A DNA stretch of 64,000 nt from Pinus tabuliformis (Eukaryota > Streptophyta > Pinopsida > Pinales > Pinaceae): NCBI GenBank assembly GCA_031772625.1, contig CM062810.1:454341731-454405730 (forward strand). Direction: 5' to 3'. Numbering within the stretch: the first letter of the stretch is position 1; the number at the start of each line of letters is the position of its first letter. The notes beneath the pieces are model-generated. The model worked only from the letters and a program-made list of their open reading frames with translations. It was not told the origin of the DNA and ran no database searches. The position numbers were made by a program, and so were the translations under genes. Shown here one piece after another: positions 10,800 to 22,437 of this stretch.

Positions 10800-13700
10800 T
10801 CAAAGTAAAGTTTCTATCATACTCCTCCACCATTCTTCAGTGGGCAATTTGTGCCTCTGCATTTTGATTAGAGTTTCATCAGCTTCAGTGTATTTGTAAT
10901 AATTGGGAGGAACTACAAAAAGGTGTCTGATCTCATGCTCAATAAAAAATAGATTCCAGCTTATCATAAATATCCTGCCCAGATGGGGGCCCTGCTTGCT
11001 CTGGAGCACTTGCAGATGTTGTTATTTGATTTGTTGCAAAGGTGTTGACCCTTTTGGCATAATGTTCATGTGATAACAATCTTCCTGCACTGGTCACCAA
11101 ACTGGGGAGGCCCCTGTTATGTAAAACTGTGATTTTTGCAATAAATTCATTCACTTCTGCTTGTATTTCCTGACACTTTCTCTCCAATGTCTGGACATAA
11201 CTTCTCAGGGTAAGCACCCTTTTTATCAGCAGAATAGTATTAGTCCTGTCTCTAATGCCCATTCCTGCTAGCTAAAGGCCAGTCCGATTGTTAAGGACAT
11301 TTATCATTCTGTTGGCTATTTCAGGCATACTCCCTAAAGATGCCCTGGCTCTTTGATTTTCAGCTTGAGCTCTGCCCAGAAGATTCATTTGTTCATGAAC
11401 TGTTTCAATGGACTGCCATTGGTCTGTAATGGATTGGCCAATTTTAGCCTATAGAATTTTCTTCACATCAGCTATAGTTTTCTTCATGGTTAATTCATTT
11501 TCCAGCTCCTATATCTTCTTTTCCAGGGTTGTTATTTCTCTTGTCCTTTCAGCCACATTCTGCTTTGATTTATCATATTTCTCTTCCAGTGTAGCCAATT
11601 TTTCTTTCGCTACCTTTAGTTCTGCCATTTGTGCCTCAAGAGCCTCCAGTTCCTTCCTCATATTCTGCATGTCAAGGCTGGGTGCCTGCTCTGGTGCTGC
11701 CACATCTGGTGCTGGTGCTGAAGGGTCTACTCCTGATGTCCTTTCTGGGGGAGGAATTATTACTTGAGGAGCATCCTCAAGATTTATAACTTGCTGAGGT
11801 GGTTGAGACACCTATTCTCCTTCCTTTTGTTTTAGGGCCGCCTCCAAGGCACCCTCTGTCTCCACTAGCCTTTTGTGCAAGGCCACCAGCATGGCCGTCA
11901 CATCCTGATCTCTTCTTTGCTGGGCAACATCTTCAGTCTGAGGGTGAAGGGTTGGTGGTAGCTTAACCAGCTTCTTCAAAGCTGCCATGTCCTCATCTTT
12001 CTTCTTCATTAATGCTTGCACTCCCTTACGGTCATTTGGATCATACCCCAGTTCTATGATAATTTCTTCCAAGGACTTGATTCTGTTATCCTTGGCTTGA
12101 GAGGAAGCTTTCTCTAGCTCCAATTGAGCAGTAGTGTTATTCAGGGAGTTTTGCAACCTATGTGCCAATAGAGTCTTATCAGCCAATGTGGCATAAACCA
12201 TCTCCCCTATTTGTTTGTGCAATTCTATCTGATCCATAGGATGGATGTCCTTGGCAAAGACCTCTAGGTTAGTCCTAATATAGTCGGCAGCTGACTGGGG
12301 CTACAACATGGTGGGCCTAAAATGACTAAGAGTCATTTTTCCCTCTTGGATATCATAGGCCGACATAAGCCTTTCTTGATTGGTTGGCGCCATCTTGAGC
12401 AGCTGGTTATAGAGTTGGATTCTGATTGGCTCATTTCTTGCTTTTATCTCTATAAACTGCTTCTTGATGCTAGGTTCGGACCTTGTCTGCTGTCCTGATG
12501 AACTAACTTCTCCTCCATGCTGTATTTCTTGTTCCTGCTGAAAGGAACTGGCTAATGTTTCAATGTTGGGAGGGAGCATGGTATCAGTGGGTCTTTCAGG
12601 CATCTCCTCCTCATAAAAGGGATTCAGACTTTGTTTTTTCTCACCTTGTTGATCTATTGAAGTAGTGAGAGGAGTTTCCTCCTGCCTATCTCTCTTCCTG
12701 GTTCTTTCCTCATTAGCTGGAGTTTGTAACACCGAGGTTTCCATTGTTACCTCCTGCCTAGGAGGGACTTTTTCTTGAGTTTGTTTCTCTGTATTTGAAG
12801 GTGCCTCAGCCATATCTTCTTGTTGTTCTGCTTGCTGCTCTACATTAGAGAATGGCTCCTCTTGTTGCATCTCTTTTCCTTTAGTTGTAGTTGCTGCTTG
12901 AGTAGTGGCTTGGGCAGATTGCTGGGGAGTAGTAGAAGAGGAAGCAACTACTCCAAGATGCTTGAGTACTAGGGAGCAAACCTGTCCAAAAAATTCTAAG
13001 TCAACTGATTTTTCTAACTGCTTCATTTCTTTTTGTGCCATTTCTTCCCTAGAACATGCCTCCACTAGGGTGCCCTCCTTCCATTCTAACTAATTTGCAT
13101 ATTTTTCAATGTGTGGGATTCTGACATGGTCATAGCTGGCAAGTCTGTATCTGACTCTTCTAAGACTTATAAAATGATTGGGGTCATAGGGTGACCAAAG
13201 GAAGCTTGTTTGCAGCTGGAAGCTCTTTAGAATTTTATCTGCTTCTTGTCGTGCTTCTTCTCTTTTGTTGAAAATGAATGGGCCCAGTTGGTGTTTGATT
13301 TTCAACTGTGCTTTCTTATTTCTGCTATGAAAATGAATCATGTCTGCATTTCCAAATTTCCGGAAATACTCTAATGCAAAAAGTCTCATGGGAACATACT
13401 TTGGCAGTCTGTAAGGGGCTAGCTCACAGCCATATATTCTAATTACTATGTGGTCTTGGTAGAAGTACCAATCTCCAATGCTATAATTCTTTGAAAGCTG
13501 GAGGATCTTCTGCATATCGTTGGTGAGTCTAGGAGTAGGAGAACTCTATAGCAGAGACAAGGCTGGATAGATGAACAAATCAATGAACTCACAATAGCTG
13601 TATGGGGAGCAAGAGATATGGTGACAAACTAATGACCAAAATACCACTGACCTCCTGTTTCCTTTTGCATCCAGCTTTCTCAAGGAAACAGGGAAACTAT

Positions 13701-14454
13701 CAGGCTGAAAATATAATATCAAGTGATATATATAGGAGGTGTACTTAAATACCCTTTCCCTCTCCAAATTCATGAATTGCTCATGAATCTTGTCAGCAAT
13801 GAATGTGGCATAATCATACTGGGCAGCAGGAGGCTGCCCTGGAGTGAACATGGATAACATCACCAAGGTTGTATCATCCACAAACTCACTGGTATTGAAT
13901 CCCATAATGCAGGATATCATATCCACTAGCCGTCTCCCTGTATCATTGAACCAGACATCTAGATAAGGAGGAGGTTGCCGAGGCTGATATTCTGGCTTGA
14001 TGAACAACTGGCCAATCTTTGTGACCTCTGAGCTGGGCAACTTGGCAGCTTCTTGGAGCAGAAAATTCATAGAAAGGGGGACCAGAGGTTTAGTTGGTTT
14101 AAAGTTCAGCATCTGATTTATGGATTGAGGAGTGATGTGGAATAAAATATTCCCAAATGAACCCAAAACCGCTCTTTGTGAGGGTTCATAGTGTTCACAA
14201 CACTGATGGATGAGGTCTGGGAACACATTGACCTGAGGTAGGTAGTAAATGGGCAAATTAGACTCCCAGATGCCTATGTCATCAGCACCACTCATGTATT
14301 TATCCTTCAGCTCAAAAACAGTGTGTATGTGATATTTGGTTATTATCTAACCGGTTTCTTTAATTTGATGATCCCGGTCAGCAAGGGCCAGCTAGTCCAG
14401 GTTCCTTTGTGGGGCACTCAGGGGAGTAATGTTCAAGGCCACAGGGTTCTCCAT
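10800..14454 (-). pseudogene. Large ORF of unknown family, interrupted only by TAG codons
   Basis: From the ATG at 14454 a single minus-strand frame runs 1171 codons to a TGA at 10939-10941. It is broken by nine in-frame stops, all TAG (14392, 14347, 13546, 13090, 12301, 11812, 11509, 11449, 11272, lowest coordinate of each). A frame-shifted tail (10800-11009, ending TGA) probably holds the original C-terminus. The product would have an N-terminal mixed helical domain of about 440 residues with no recognised catalytic motif. A Gln/Thr/Glu-rich linker follows (about 12500-12960). Then come long charged coiled-coil-like stretches (about 11300-12240) separated by a Pro-rich link. I do not recognise the family. 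The N-terminus faintly recalls domain layouts seen in plant transposon-associated proteins of unknown role, which is only an impression. It runs antisense to the host element C. Confidence 0.75.
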
Positions 14455-14819
14455 GCTTCACTTATCCTCTGAACTAGATTTATACTTGAATTGTGGATGA
14501 ATGTGGTGAATTTTGACAGAGAAAGAGATTTTCAGAGAGAAACAGGGTAGCTTTGGCAAAATTGAGGTGAAATGTTGTCAAAGGGGGTGAAACAGGGTGA
14601 ATTATCTTGCTGTGGCGCGCCCTGCGACACGAAAAAACTTTGTAAAGGGTCTGGGTTGAGCACAATGTAGTGAATGAGGGGATTTTGATGAATTTGGGAC
14701 CTCCAAGGTATACTAGTTCAGTTTGTGAAGGTATAGGAGTTCAGAATGCCGGATAGTGGTTATTTTGTGTTTTTAGCAGAGGAAGACTGAAAAACCAGTT
14801 GGTGGGAGAAACGGGTAAA
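14455..14819. promoter_or_regulatory. 5' flank of the element E ORF
   Basis: On the minus strand a TATAAAT lies about 30 bases before the ATG at 14454, which is too close for a normal TATA box if that ATG is used. No other feature was recognised. Confidence 0.3.
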
Positions 14820-15460
14820 TACCTGGTTGTCACGCGATGGGGGAAGATAACCGTGCGGAATTCCGGGCGGCAGCAGCTCAAGGACGAATTTCTGGAGGTT
14901 GGCAGAAAAACGACGTAAATGCATGAAATCAATAGAGTGCTTAAACATATGAAAAATACGAAAAACCATGACTTTTGGGCAAAATATGGAAAAGTTAGTT
15001 TTTTGGCGCCTTTTTTACGGATGACGTCTGCATGACGTCATTGGTGGGGTCGAGTACGGCGGGATGACATGTAAACTGGTGAGTGGGCTGACCTGGACGA
15101 GCGACGTGGCGGAGCTGTCGGAACCATGGCGAAACGGAAGCTGACACGATGCTGATACGGCAATGACGTGGTGGTGATGCATGGATGACATAAGGCAGAA
15201 AGGCAATGGTGGTAAGCGGTTTTATCGGACCGCTTTTGGTATAGGCCCGGTTTGTGTCGGAAGCCGCCCGATACAATCAAAAGTCGCCATGCATCCACTG
15301 AGAGACGTCATCATTCTGACAATATCGGGCGCTAAAGGACGGCGATCGGAGGTGGTCCAAAATCGCCGAGGACCGTCGGATGGGAGGGCCCAGATCTGAT
15401 GGATGACGGGACGCGGAGATGGCAGAGCGATATGGCGGGGCCCGTCTAATAAACAATTAT
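14820..15460. promoter_or_regulatory. CpG-rich block with repeated ACGT-core motifs
   Basis: I counted about 38 CpG in 15001-15420, roughly what base composition predicts, while the neighbouring elements are strongly CpG-poor. It holds TGACGTCA at 15033-15040, TGACGTCT at 15022-15029, GACGTCAT near 15304 and TGACGTGG near 15164. These are the kind of sites bound by plant bZIP (TGA-type) factors. It lies upstream of the element E ORF and is a candidate promoter. Function is inferred from position and motifs only. Confidence 0.5.
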
Positions 15461-16580
15461 TATTTGTGGAAAATGGCTCCGCGATAAACTTTGGATAAAC
15501 CGAATTCGTGGGTTTTATGAAGTTTTAGGGACTAGCTGGTAAACTATATACAGGTTTATAAAGTGCGCTAGGGTTATTAGATCAACCAAATGTGATTTAA
15601 TCCCCCAAAATAATCTATGCACGCACACTTGCATTAGCGCCCGACTTTATCACGCCTGCCTTTTAGAGTATTAAGAATATATTGCCTGAGGGGGGGGATA
15701 TATATTTTATGGGATTTTTGCACAAAAATGGTATAATAATAGGGAAAAGGGGAAAATTGGGGAGCTAAATAGTAAAATTAGGGGTTAATATGGATTTGAG
15801 ATGAGAGAGAGGAACTGAATACTAAGTTTAATGAGTAAACTTAGGTGCAGAAACAGATGAAAAATGATCAAGGGTTTTACACATGAAATGTGGCTTTCTT
15901 GTGAAATAGGAATCAACACCTTGGCTTGATGTTGCCATAATCAAAAGGTGATATTAGTACTCAATGAGGAAATCCTATTGGACCTTTAGGGAATGTTAGA
16001 AAGAAGTTTTGTGGGGAATGATTGGGGAGTTAGACATGCTTCACTGTGTTGTTACCGAAATGTTGAAACAGGTGAACCTTCTCTTGCCAATATATGCTTT
16101 CTGTCAAGGCCAGCAATATAAAGGAAAACAAGCTTCTGCAACCCCTTTCTACCTACCCATCTTAGTGCCTAGCATTTTTTATTACTTCAAGGAGGGTGCA
16201 TTTAGACTTGCAAACCCTCAGTTGCTCTTTTTCTTTTTCTTTTCTTTTCCTTTTGAGTTTCTATCTACAACTACCCTTATCACTTCCAAGGTCCCAGATT
16301 AAGCAGTTGGGAACCTTTATTCTCTACCTAATCTACTAATCTGCCAAGATTAGATAGTTTGGACAGATTCTCTTTCTCTATTCTACAACATCAATTTAAA
16401 CATGGCATGATCCAGATTAGGCTGTTGGATCACCCATCCAGAAGTAGGACACTATCCAAACTATATACAAACATGTTCTTCCACAGAAATATGGGATCTT
16501 TGCATCATCAAAGTAGAACATATTTGGAATTTCCCCTGCTAATCATGAAAAATGAAACCTATTGGTATAGGATGCTAACA
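15461..16580. other. Element E, outer 5' region
   Basis: No coding motif recognised. Contains a GAGGGGGGGGA purine run near 15686, a pyrimidine-rich run near 16227-16255 and short unsupported frames (16009-16302, 16359-16586). It should hold a 5' LTR if E is an LTR element. Confidence 0.45.
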
Positions 16581-19500
16581 GTATGATGGCGAAAAGAAGA
16601 ACATTTTTGCAGCTATTTAGAAGGATTTGGGGTCAGACTCAGGAGATGAAACAAAAATCGCAACCACAGGTATAAAAGGTAAAAATTATGAAGCATCTAC
16701 TAGTAATTCTGCACAATCTATTGATAATGAAGAAAATGAGAGGAAAAGACATGAGATTTTTCATATTAGAGTTATTTCCAAGCATCAAAGGATTGATACT
16801 TTTTTTGATAGTGGCTCACAAGTAAATTTAATTTCTAAAGCAATTGTAAAGAACTTGGGATTACTAACCACACCTCACAAGAAGCCATATCCATTAGGTT
16901 GGTTATGTGATAAAGAAAAGCTACAAGTGACTAGACAATGTAAACTTACGTTTTCTCTTGGGTCAGGATTTGTAGATGAGGTTGAGTTAGATATTGTTCC
17001 TCTAGATATATGTGGAATTGTTTTAGGAAGTCCTTACTTGTATGATAGGAAAGCTATTTTCTATAGAGCTCAAAACAAGTATCAACTCATTATAGATGGA
17101 ATTGAATATGTTGGAAGAGCTGATAAGCTCAAGAATAATTATACTCTTATAAACTCAGGGCAGATGAAAATGATTGTAAATTCATGCAAACAAATTTTTC
17201 TGATGGTTGTAAAGGAAAAGAAACCTGATAAAACCAATGTATTTGAGGGTTGTAATGCTAAACAACAAGCTGATTTAGAAAATGTTGTTTCAAAATATGA
17301 TATACTATTTCAAGAAATTAAAGGTCTGCCACCCAAGAAGGAAATAGTACATGATATTAATTTGCAGCAAGATGCTTCATTGCCTAACATCAAAATGTAC
17401 AGGTTGTTCACTTTAGAGAATGCAGAAATCAAGAAGCAGGTACAAGTGTTGCTCGAGAAAGGGTTCATAAGACCTAACACATCACCATGTGGGTCTCTAA
17501 CTATCTTGGTGAGAAAGAAAGATGGCTCATGGAGAATGTGCATTGATTACCAAGCACTAAATAGGATAACAATAAAAAATCGTTATCCCCTTCCTCATAT
17601 AGATGATCTATTAGATCAGTTGAAAGAATCTATTTACTTTTCCAAGTTGGACTTGCATAATGGCTATCATCAAATCAGAGTTTCAGAGCAAGATGCCTGG
17701 AAGACTACTTTCAAAATGAAGTAGGGATTGTATGAGTGGTTAGTTACGCCTTTTGGTTTAACTAATGCTCCTGCTACTTTCATGAGAGTAATGAATGATG
17801 TACTCAGACATTTTATTGATGATTTTGTCAATGTATATTAATATGACATTCTTATATTTAGTAAAACATGGGAAGAACATTTGAAGCATGTAAAGAAGGC
17901 ACTAGATGTTTTGAAAAGAGAAAATCTTTATGCTAAGCTCTCAAAATGTGAATTTGGCAAAACATCTTTGAATTATTGGGGTCATATTGTAGGGGGTGGT
18001 GAATTGACGATAGATCCTTCTAAGGTTGCAGTCATTGTAAACTGGACTAAACCCAAATCTACTACAAAAGTCAAAAGCTTTATAGGAGAAACACAATATT
18101 GGAGAAATTTTATTTATAACTTTTCCTTGATTGTAGCTCCCTCACATGCTTTAATAGGATTGAAGAAGGTGTTTCAGTGGGGAGGCAAATAGTAGGAAGC
18201 CTTCAACACCTTAAAAGAAAATATTAGTACAACACCAATACTAGCATTGCTCGATCTTCAAAGACCATTTGAGATTGAAATGGATGCAAGTGATTATGTC
18301 GTGGGAGCAATGTTGATGTAGCATAGTAAACCCATATGTTATCATTCTGAGACATTTAATTCTACAGTAGTTAATTATTGCACATATGATAAAGAATTGT
18401 ATGCATTAGTACAGAGTGTGAAAAAGTGGAAACATTATCTAATGGGAAAAGAGATAGTTATAGATACTCATCATCAACCACTTGAATATTTACACTGAAA
18501 AACTAAGTTTAAGCAATCAAGACACTATAGGTGGATCAGTTTTCTACAACAGTTTCACCTTGTCATCAGATATAAAAAGGGCATACACAATAAAGTTGTA
18601 AATATGTTGTCTAGACCAATCATAAGTGCATCTACTATACTTAAGCATAATTCAGTATTGCATGAAAGCCACATTGAATATTATGCTCAAGATATAGATT
18701 TTAAAGATGTATATGTAACTTTAATTCATGGAAAACAAGTAGAAGAATTGGATTATCATGTTAAGGACCAACTCTTATATCATTTTGGAAATTTATGCAT
18801 TGCACAAATTGAAAGAGTAAAGATAATTCGAGAACCACATACTTCTCTAATATTAGGTCACTTTGGTGTAAGTAAAACAATTGCACAGCTGCAAAGATTT
18901 TGTTATTGGCCAAAAATGAATGGAATAGTTTCTAATATCATGGAAAACAAGTAGAAGAATTGGATTATCATGTTAAGGACCAACTCTTATATCATTTTGG
19001 AAATTTATGCATTGCAAAAATTGAAACAGTAAAGATAATTCAAGAACCACATACTTCTCTAATATCAGGTCACTTTGGTGTAAGTAAAAAAGTTGCACAG
19101 CTGCAAAGATTTTGTTATTGGCCAAAAATGAATGGAAGAGGGTGTACCATGTGTTCTAAAAGTAAGCCCAGCAATAGAAAACTAGGCTTGTACACTCCAC
19201 TATCAGTTCCTTCTCATCCTTGGGAAAGTGTTTCCATGGACTTTTTTGGGGGACTGCCTAAATCTAGAAAAGGTCATGATTATTTATATGTTGTTGTGGA
19301 TAGGTTCAGAAAAATGTGTATTTCGATACCTTGTAACAAATAGATTACCGCTGAAAAAACTGAAAGGTTGTTCTTTCAGCATGTATGGGTTCATTTTGGA
19401 TTACCCACTTCCATTATTTCTGATCGAGATTCTCGATTTGTTGGGAAATTTTGGTTGATTTTGTGGGGAATTGATGGACACAAGACTGCAGAAGAGCACA

Positions 19501-20259
19501 ACTTTTCATTCGCAAATAGATGGCCAAACAAAAGTGGTCATCAGGACAGTGATCCAGTTGCTCAGAGGCTATTGCAGCAAGCATTCGAATCTTTGGGATG
19601 AACATTTATGTTATGTGCAGCATGCTTATAGCCAAGCTAAACATTCTTCTACATAGAGATCTCCTTTTGAGACCTATTTTTGTTTCACACCAAGGTCTCC
19701 CTTGGATTTTGTCTTTGGTAAAGACATAGTGGTTGACGGAAACAGTGATGTGGACAAGGAATCCAAGTTCATTGAACAAATCCAAGAAATTCACCAGGTA
19801 GTACAGGAATAACTGGAAAAGAGCCAAGCCAAGTACAAGGTAAGGCATGATAAGCATCAGATTGAGCATAGTTTCCAAGTTGGTGATCAAGTGTGGTTGT
19901 ATATTAGCAAAGACAAAATGCAAAGGGAAGGTAAGAAGCTGAAGCTAATAAGGTATGGACCTTTCAAAATACTTGATAAAATTGGTGAAAATGGTTTTTG
20001 CCTTGATTTACCACCTTACATGCACATCTACTTAGTTGTTAATGTAGAATTCTTGAGACTATTTGTAACTTCATTGATTCAAGATCCCAAAGAGCAGAGT
20101 CAATTGCCTTCTATTGAGGATCTGTTGCCTGAATATCTCGATGAATTGCAAGAAGATACAGTTCTGGACAGGAAGGTGAGAACTATGTGCAGGGGGGATG
20201 TTAAGTATCTCAGAATTAGAATCAAAGGTTCAAAACCAAGCAGTGCAAAATGGATATAA
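16581..20259 (+). pseudogene. Element C pol: protease, RT, RNase H, integrase, chromodomain-like tail
   Basis: The frame resumes at 16581 after element E. Protease has its catalytic D-S-G at about 16807 (FFDSGSQVNLIS). RT runs from about 17370 to 18200, with WRMCIDYQALN, SKLDLHNGYHQI and [11 protein letters not shown]. The catalytic Y-x-D-D box is destroyed: it reads V-Y-stop-Y-D at 17833-17847. RNase H (about 18260-18610) keeps EMDAS and YDKELYA. Integrase shows a C..C finger (about 19140), SMDFFGGLPKS, SIISDRDSRFVGKFW and a GQTK region, followed by GPFKIL. The tail at 20157-20256 (DTVLDRKVRT...SSAKWI) resembles a chromodomain-type end. Stops at 17722, 18190, 18193 and 18319 are TAG, 17839 is TAA and 18496 is TGA. 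A 212-bp tandem duplication shifts the frame in integrase. Confidence 0.9.
18727..19137 (+). repeat. 212-bp tandem duplication in element C integrase
   Basis: 18727-18938 is repeated from 18939 with about six differences in the last 200 bases. It duplicates the region encoding the integrase N-terminal zinc domain (GHFGVSK...RFCYWPKMNG). The unit is 212 bp, not a multiple of three, so it shifts the frame. Confidence 0.9.
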
Positions 20260-20353
20260 ATTGGGCAAGCGAGGAATCTATACCCTCACTTGATTGATGC
20301 TTAAAAACCAACTTTTGGTGGTCCAATTTTTTTTTTTTTTAGTGGGAAGGCTG

Positions 20354-21876
20354 TCATCTGAATTGGATCCTAGAATACTATCTAAGTTTTCATCAACTCT
20401 TTGAAATTCATGCCAAAGTTTCAAAGTCTTATAAAGATCAAGCTTATCAGAGATATCCTCATAACAGTTGCAATTTGTGATCAGCATAGAGCAATGAGGA
20501 CTGTTGGTCAAGCGCGTAGACCGTTGGCCCATGGTAATGTGTGCTGCCACAAATTAGCAAAACCAGGGGTCAATTCAAGAAATGGGGGTAGTTTCTGATA
20601 TGCGATTAGCGACAAGTTGCTAATCGCATATCACAGGGCAAACCCCTCAAAGAAGGAAAAGCCTCGAGTGTTCTAACCCAAAATAATTATGAAATGCAAC
20701 GGATATTGCACCAATTCCGTCAGAAGCGGGGTCCCACAAAAATCAACAGGATATCAGAAGGTCTTCGAGCAGTAAGCAGTTTCAACTGAGTCTCGCCCGA
20801 TGCCACACAATGGATGGCATGTGTCCGGTGGAAGAGAGAGAAAATTGCTCACATTGGATGGGTAAACATCATGTTACTTACTCGCCCGATATGGACGATG
20901 ACCGTAGGATTTGGAGCCTCTAGATAAACGGTGGAGATGTGTTTCTATGGATGACTAGATTTGATGAGGGTAACAAACAGATTTGTATACGATTTGAAGT
21001 CTGACGTGGATGATACATTGCCAGAGGATTGAGTTTCACAGGCATTCTTTGAGTTAATAGTAAAAACGGTCGTTTCAAAGACGTCTAAGAGAAATGACAC
21101 TCAGTTCATCATGAAATAGGTGGCCACCTCCCTGTGAGGTGTTATACAGTGATGATTGCGTAGAACAGAGGGATTAAGACAGACAGAGGTAGTGGAACCA
21201 GAAAGTCAGGAAGTGGAAATGAACAGTCAGAAAGCAGATTGGATTTAAAGTAACGAATTGACAGAGAGAGAAGCAAGTAGTGAGGAAGCAGAAAAGTAAT
21301 AAGAAGCAAGTTAGAAAGCTAAGAGCAGAGAGAAGATGCCGAGCTAACCTTCAGAAGTAAAGGTAGCATTGAGCTAGAGTTAAGACAGAGCCAAAGAGAG
21401 TCTGAGAGTCAGTGTATCCCAGAGAAGGCTTGAGAGGTTCAAGTGAACTCCTTTGTACATGCCTGTCATGTATGAGTCTCAAATTGGGCTCATACTACTG
21501 TGACCAATAGAGGTCAAGTTTCAGTAAGGAGAGTCTGTGTACTCAAGAGACTTGGGGAATCCAAGTACAGTCTTACTGAGTTGTATCTGCTGTGTGAGAC
21601 TTGAATTGAGCTCAGTTTTGTTAAAAACTTTTATTTGAAAACATAATAGAGTGGTTGCCACTGAAGGCTGGACTGGGAGATGTATCCCAAGAGTATTGGG
21701 TGAACTCCTCATTAAACTTGTTGCATTTATATGTTTTCCTGTTATGTTTCCTTTATCTGCTTTAGTACCTGTGTATTTCGAAATCTTATCTATCCATTTC
21801 ATAAAATAACATAGGCAAATCCATGAACATGAGTCTGTAATACCTTAATTTTTTGTCTTAGAACAATTTTGGATTA
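20354..21876 (+). repeat. 3' LTR of element C
   Basis: Direct copy of 6959-8480, starting TCATCTG (first bases mutated from TGATATG) and ending GATTA before the target duplication AAAAC. A purine stretch AGTGGGAAGG just before it (20341-20350) is the likely polypurine tract, preceded by a run of T. Confidence 0.9.
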
Positions 21877-21881
21877 AAAAC

Positions 21882-22437
21882 CATGATGATCCTTGAGTCC
21901 AAATTTCAGATCTTGACTCACTATATTTGTGGAGATATGATCCAAGGAAGTTAGGGCTTTTGCAGGCTCCCGAATTACATCCCAAACATGTGACCGTGGG
22001 AACATCATCATAACTTTCTCTTTGAGTATCAGATTGAACTTTCATAATAAGTAATAGAAATAGGACAGACTGTAGTTTTCTATACTTCATTTTTAGGTCT
22101 GAAGGTTGAAACAATGACACGAGGAACTTTGTACAAGTTTGCTATATAGAATAAAATGTATAATCAGGTCATCTTGGGAGAATAGATGTAACTCTTTCTT
22201 TGAGAATCTAATTTCAATCAGAATTGTGGCATTGGAAAGAGGACTTAGAGGGATACTACATCTCATAATTTTAGACCTTGGAGATCCAAAATGTCATAGA
22301 TAGATCAGATACAATGTCGATCTCCTACAAAGTGAAAAAGGTGTGTAGTTTTTTTTAATTTTGCATAAGTTTGGTTTGAAAAATTAGTTTGAAGTAATGA
22401 AAAGGGCATAGTTAATTATAATTATCATTAATTTATG
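21882..22437 (+). other. Leader of element A, right part
   Basis: Matches the reverse complement of about 56580-57090 in element D, continuing the leader cut by element C. Confidence 0.8.

Larger units (their letters stand above)
9591..16580 (-). mobile_element. Element E: pol-less 6.99-kb insertion with a large antisense ORF
   Basis: The boundaries are exact. GTATG stands at 9586-9590 and again at 16581-16585. The insertion begins TGTTAACACT and ends GATGCTAACA, so it has TG...CA termini with a 5-bp TGTTA/TAACA inversion. Removing it rejoins the element C gag in frame. A 5-bp duplication with TG...CA ends is the mark of an LTR-retrotransposon integrase. By eye I could not find a convincing LTR pair inside it, so the class is not certain. 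It has no RT, RNase H or integrase. It carries one long frame of unknown family on the minus strand (10800-14454) and a CpG-rich block upstream of that frame. The strand given is that of the frame. Confidence 0.8.
6959..21876 (+). mobile_element. Element C: 14.9-kb Ty3 LTR retrotransposon nested in A
   Basis: Bounded by two direct LTRs of about 1522 bp. A perfect 5-bp target duplication AAAAC lies at 6954-6958 and 21877-21881. It has a tRNA-Met primer site, a gag with a CCHC knuckle (8582-9590) and a pol (16581-20259). Element E is inserted between them, inside late gag. The two LTRs differ at very roughly one site in eight over the first 330 bp, so the insertion is old. The leader of A continues on both sides. 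Confidence 0.9.

Noticed and set aside
11408-11767. 119-residue Ser/Phe-rich plus-strand frame
   Set aside because: It is the complement of the coiled-coil part of the element E frame, whose composition explains the length.
10939-14454. Reassigned TAG codon or programmed read-through
   Set aside because: Other elements in the window also carry TAA and TGA stops and frameshifts, so decay at CAG codons is the simpler reading.
15996-16580. Candidate right LTR of E starting TGTTAGAAAG, paired with 9591-10185
   Set aside because: Start, end and length would fit, but the two blocks do not align convincingly by eye.
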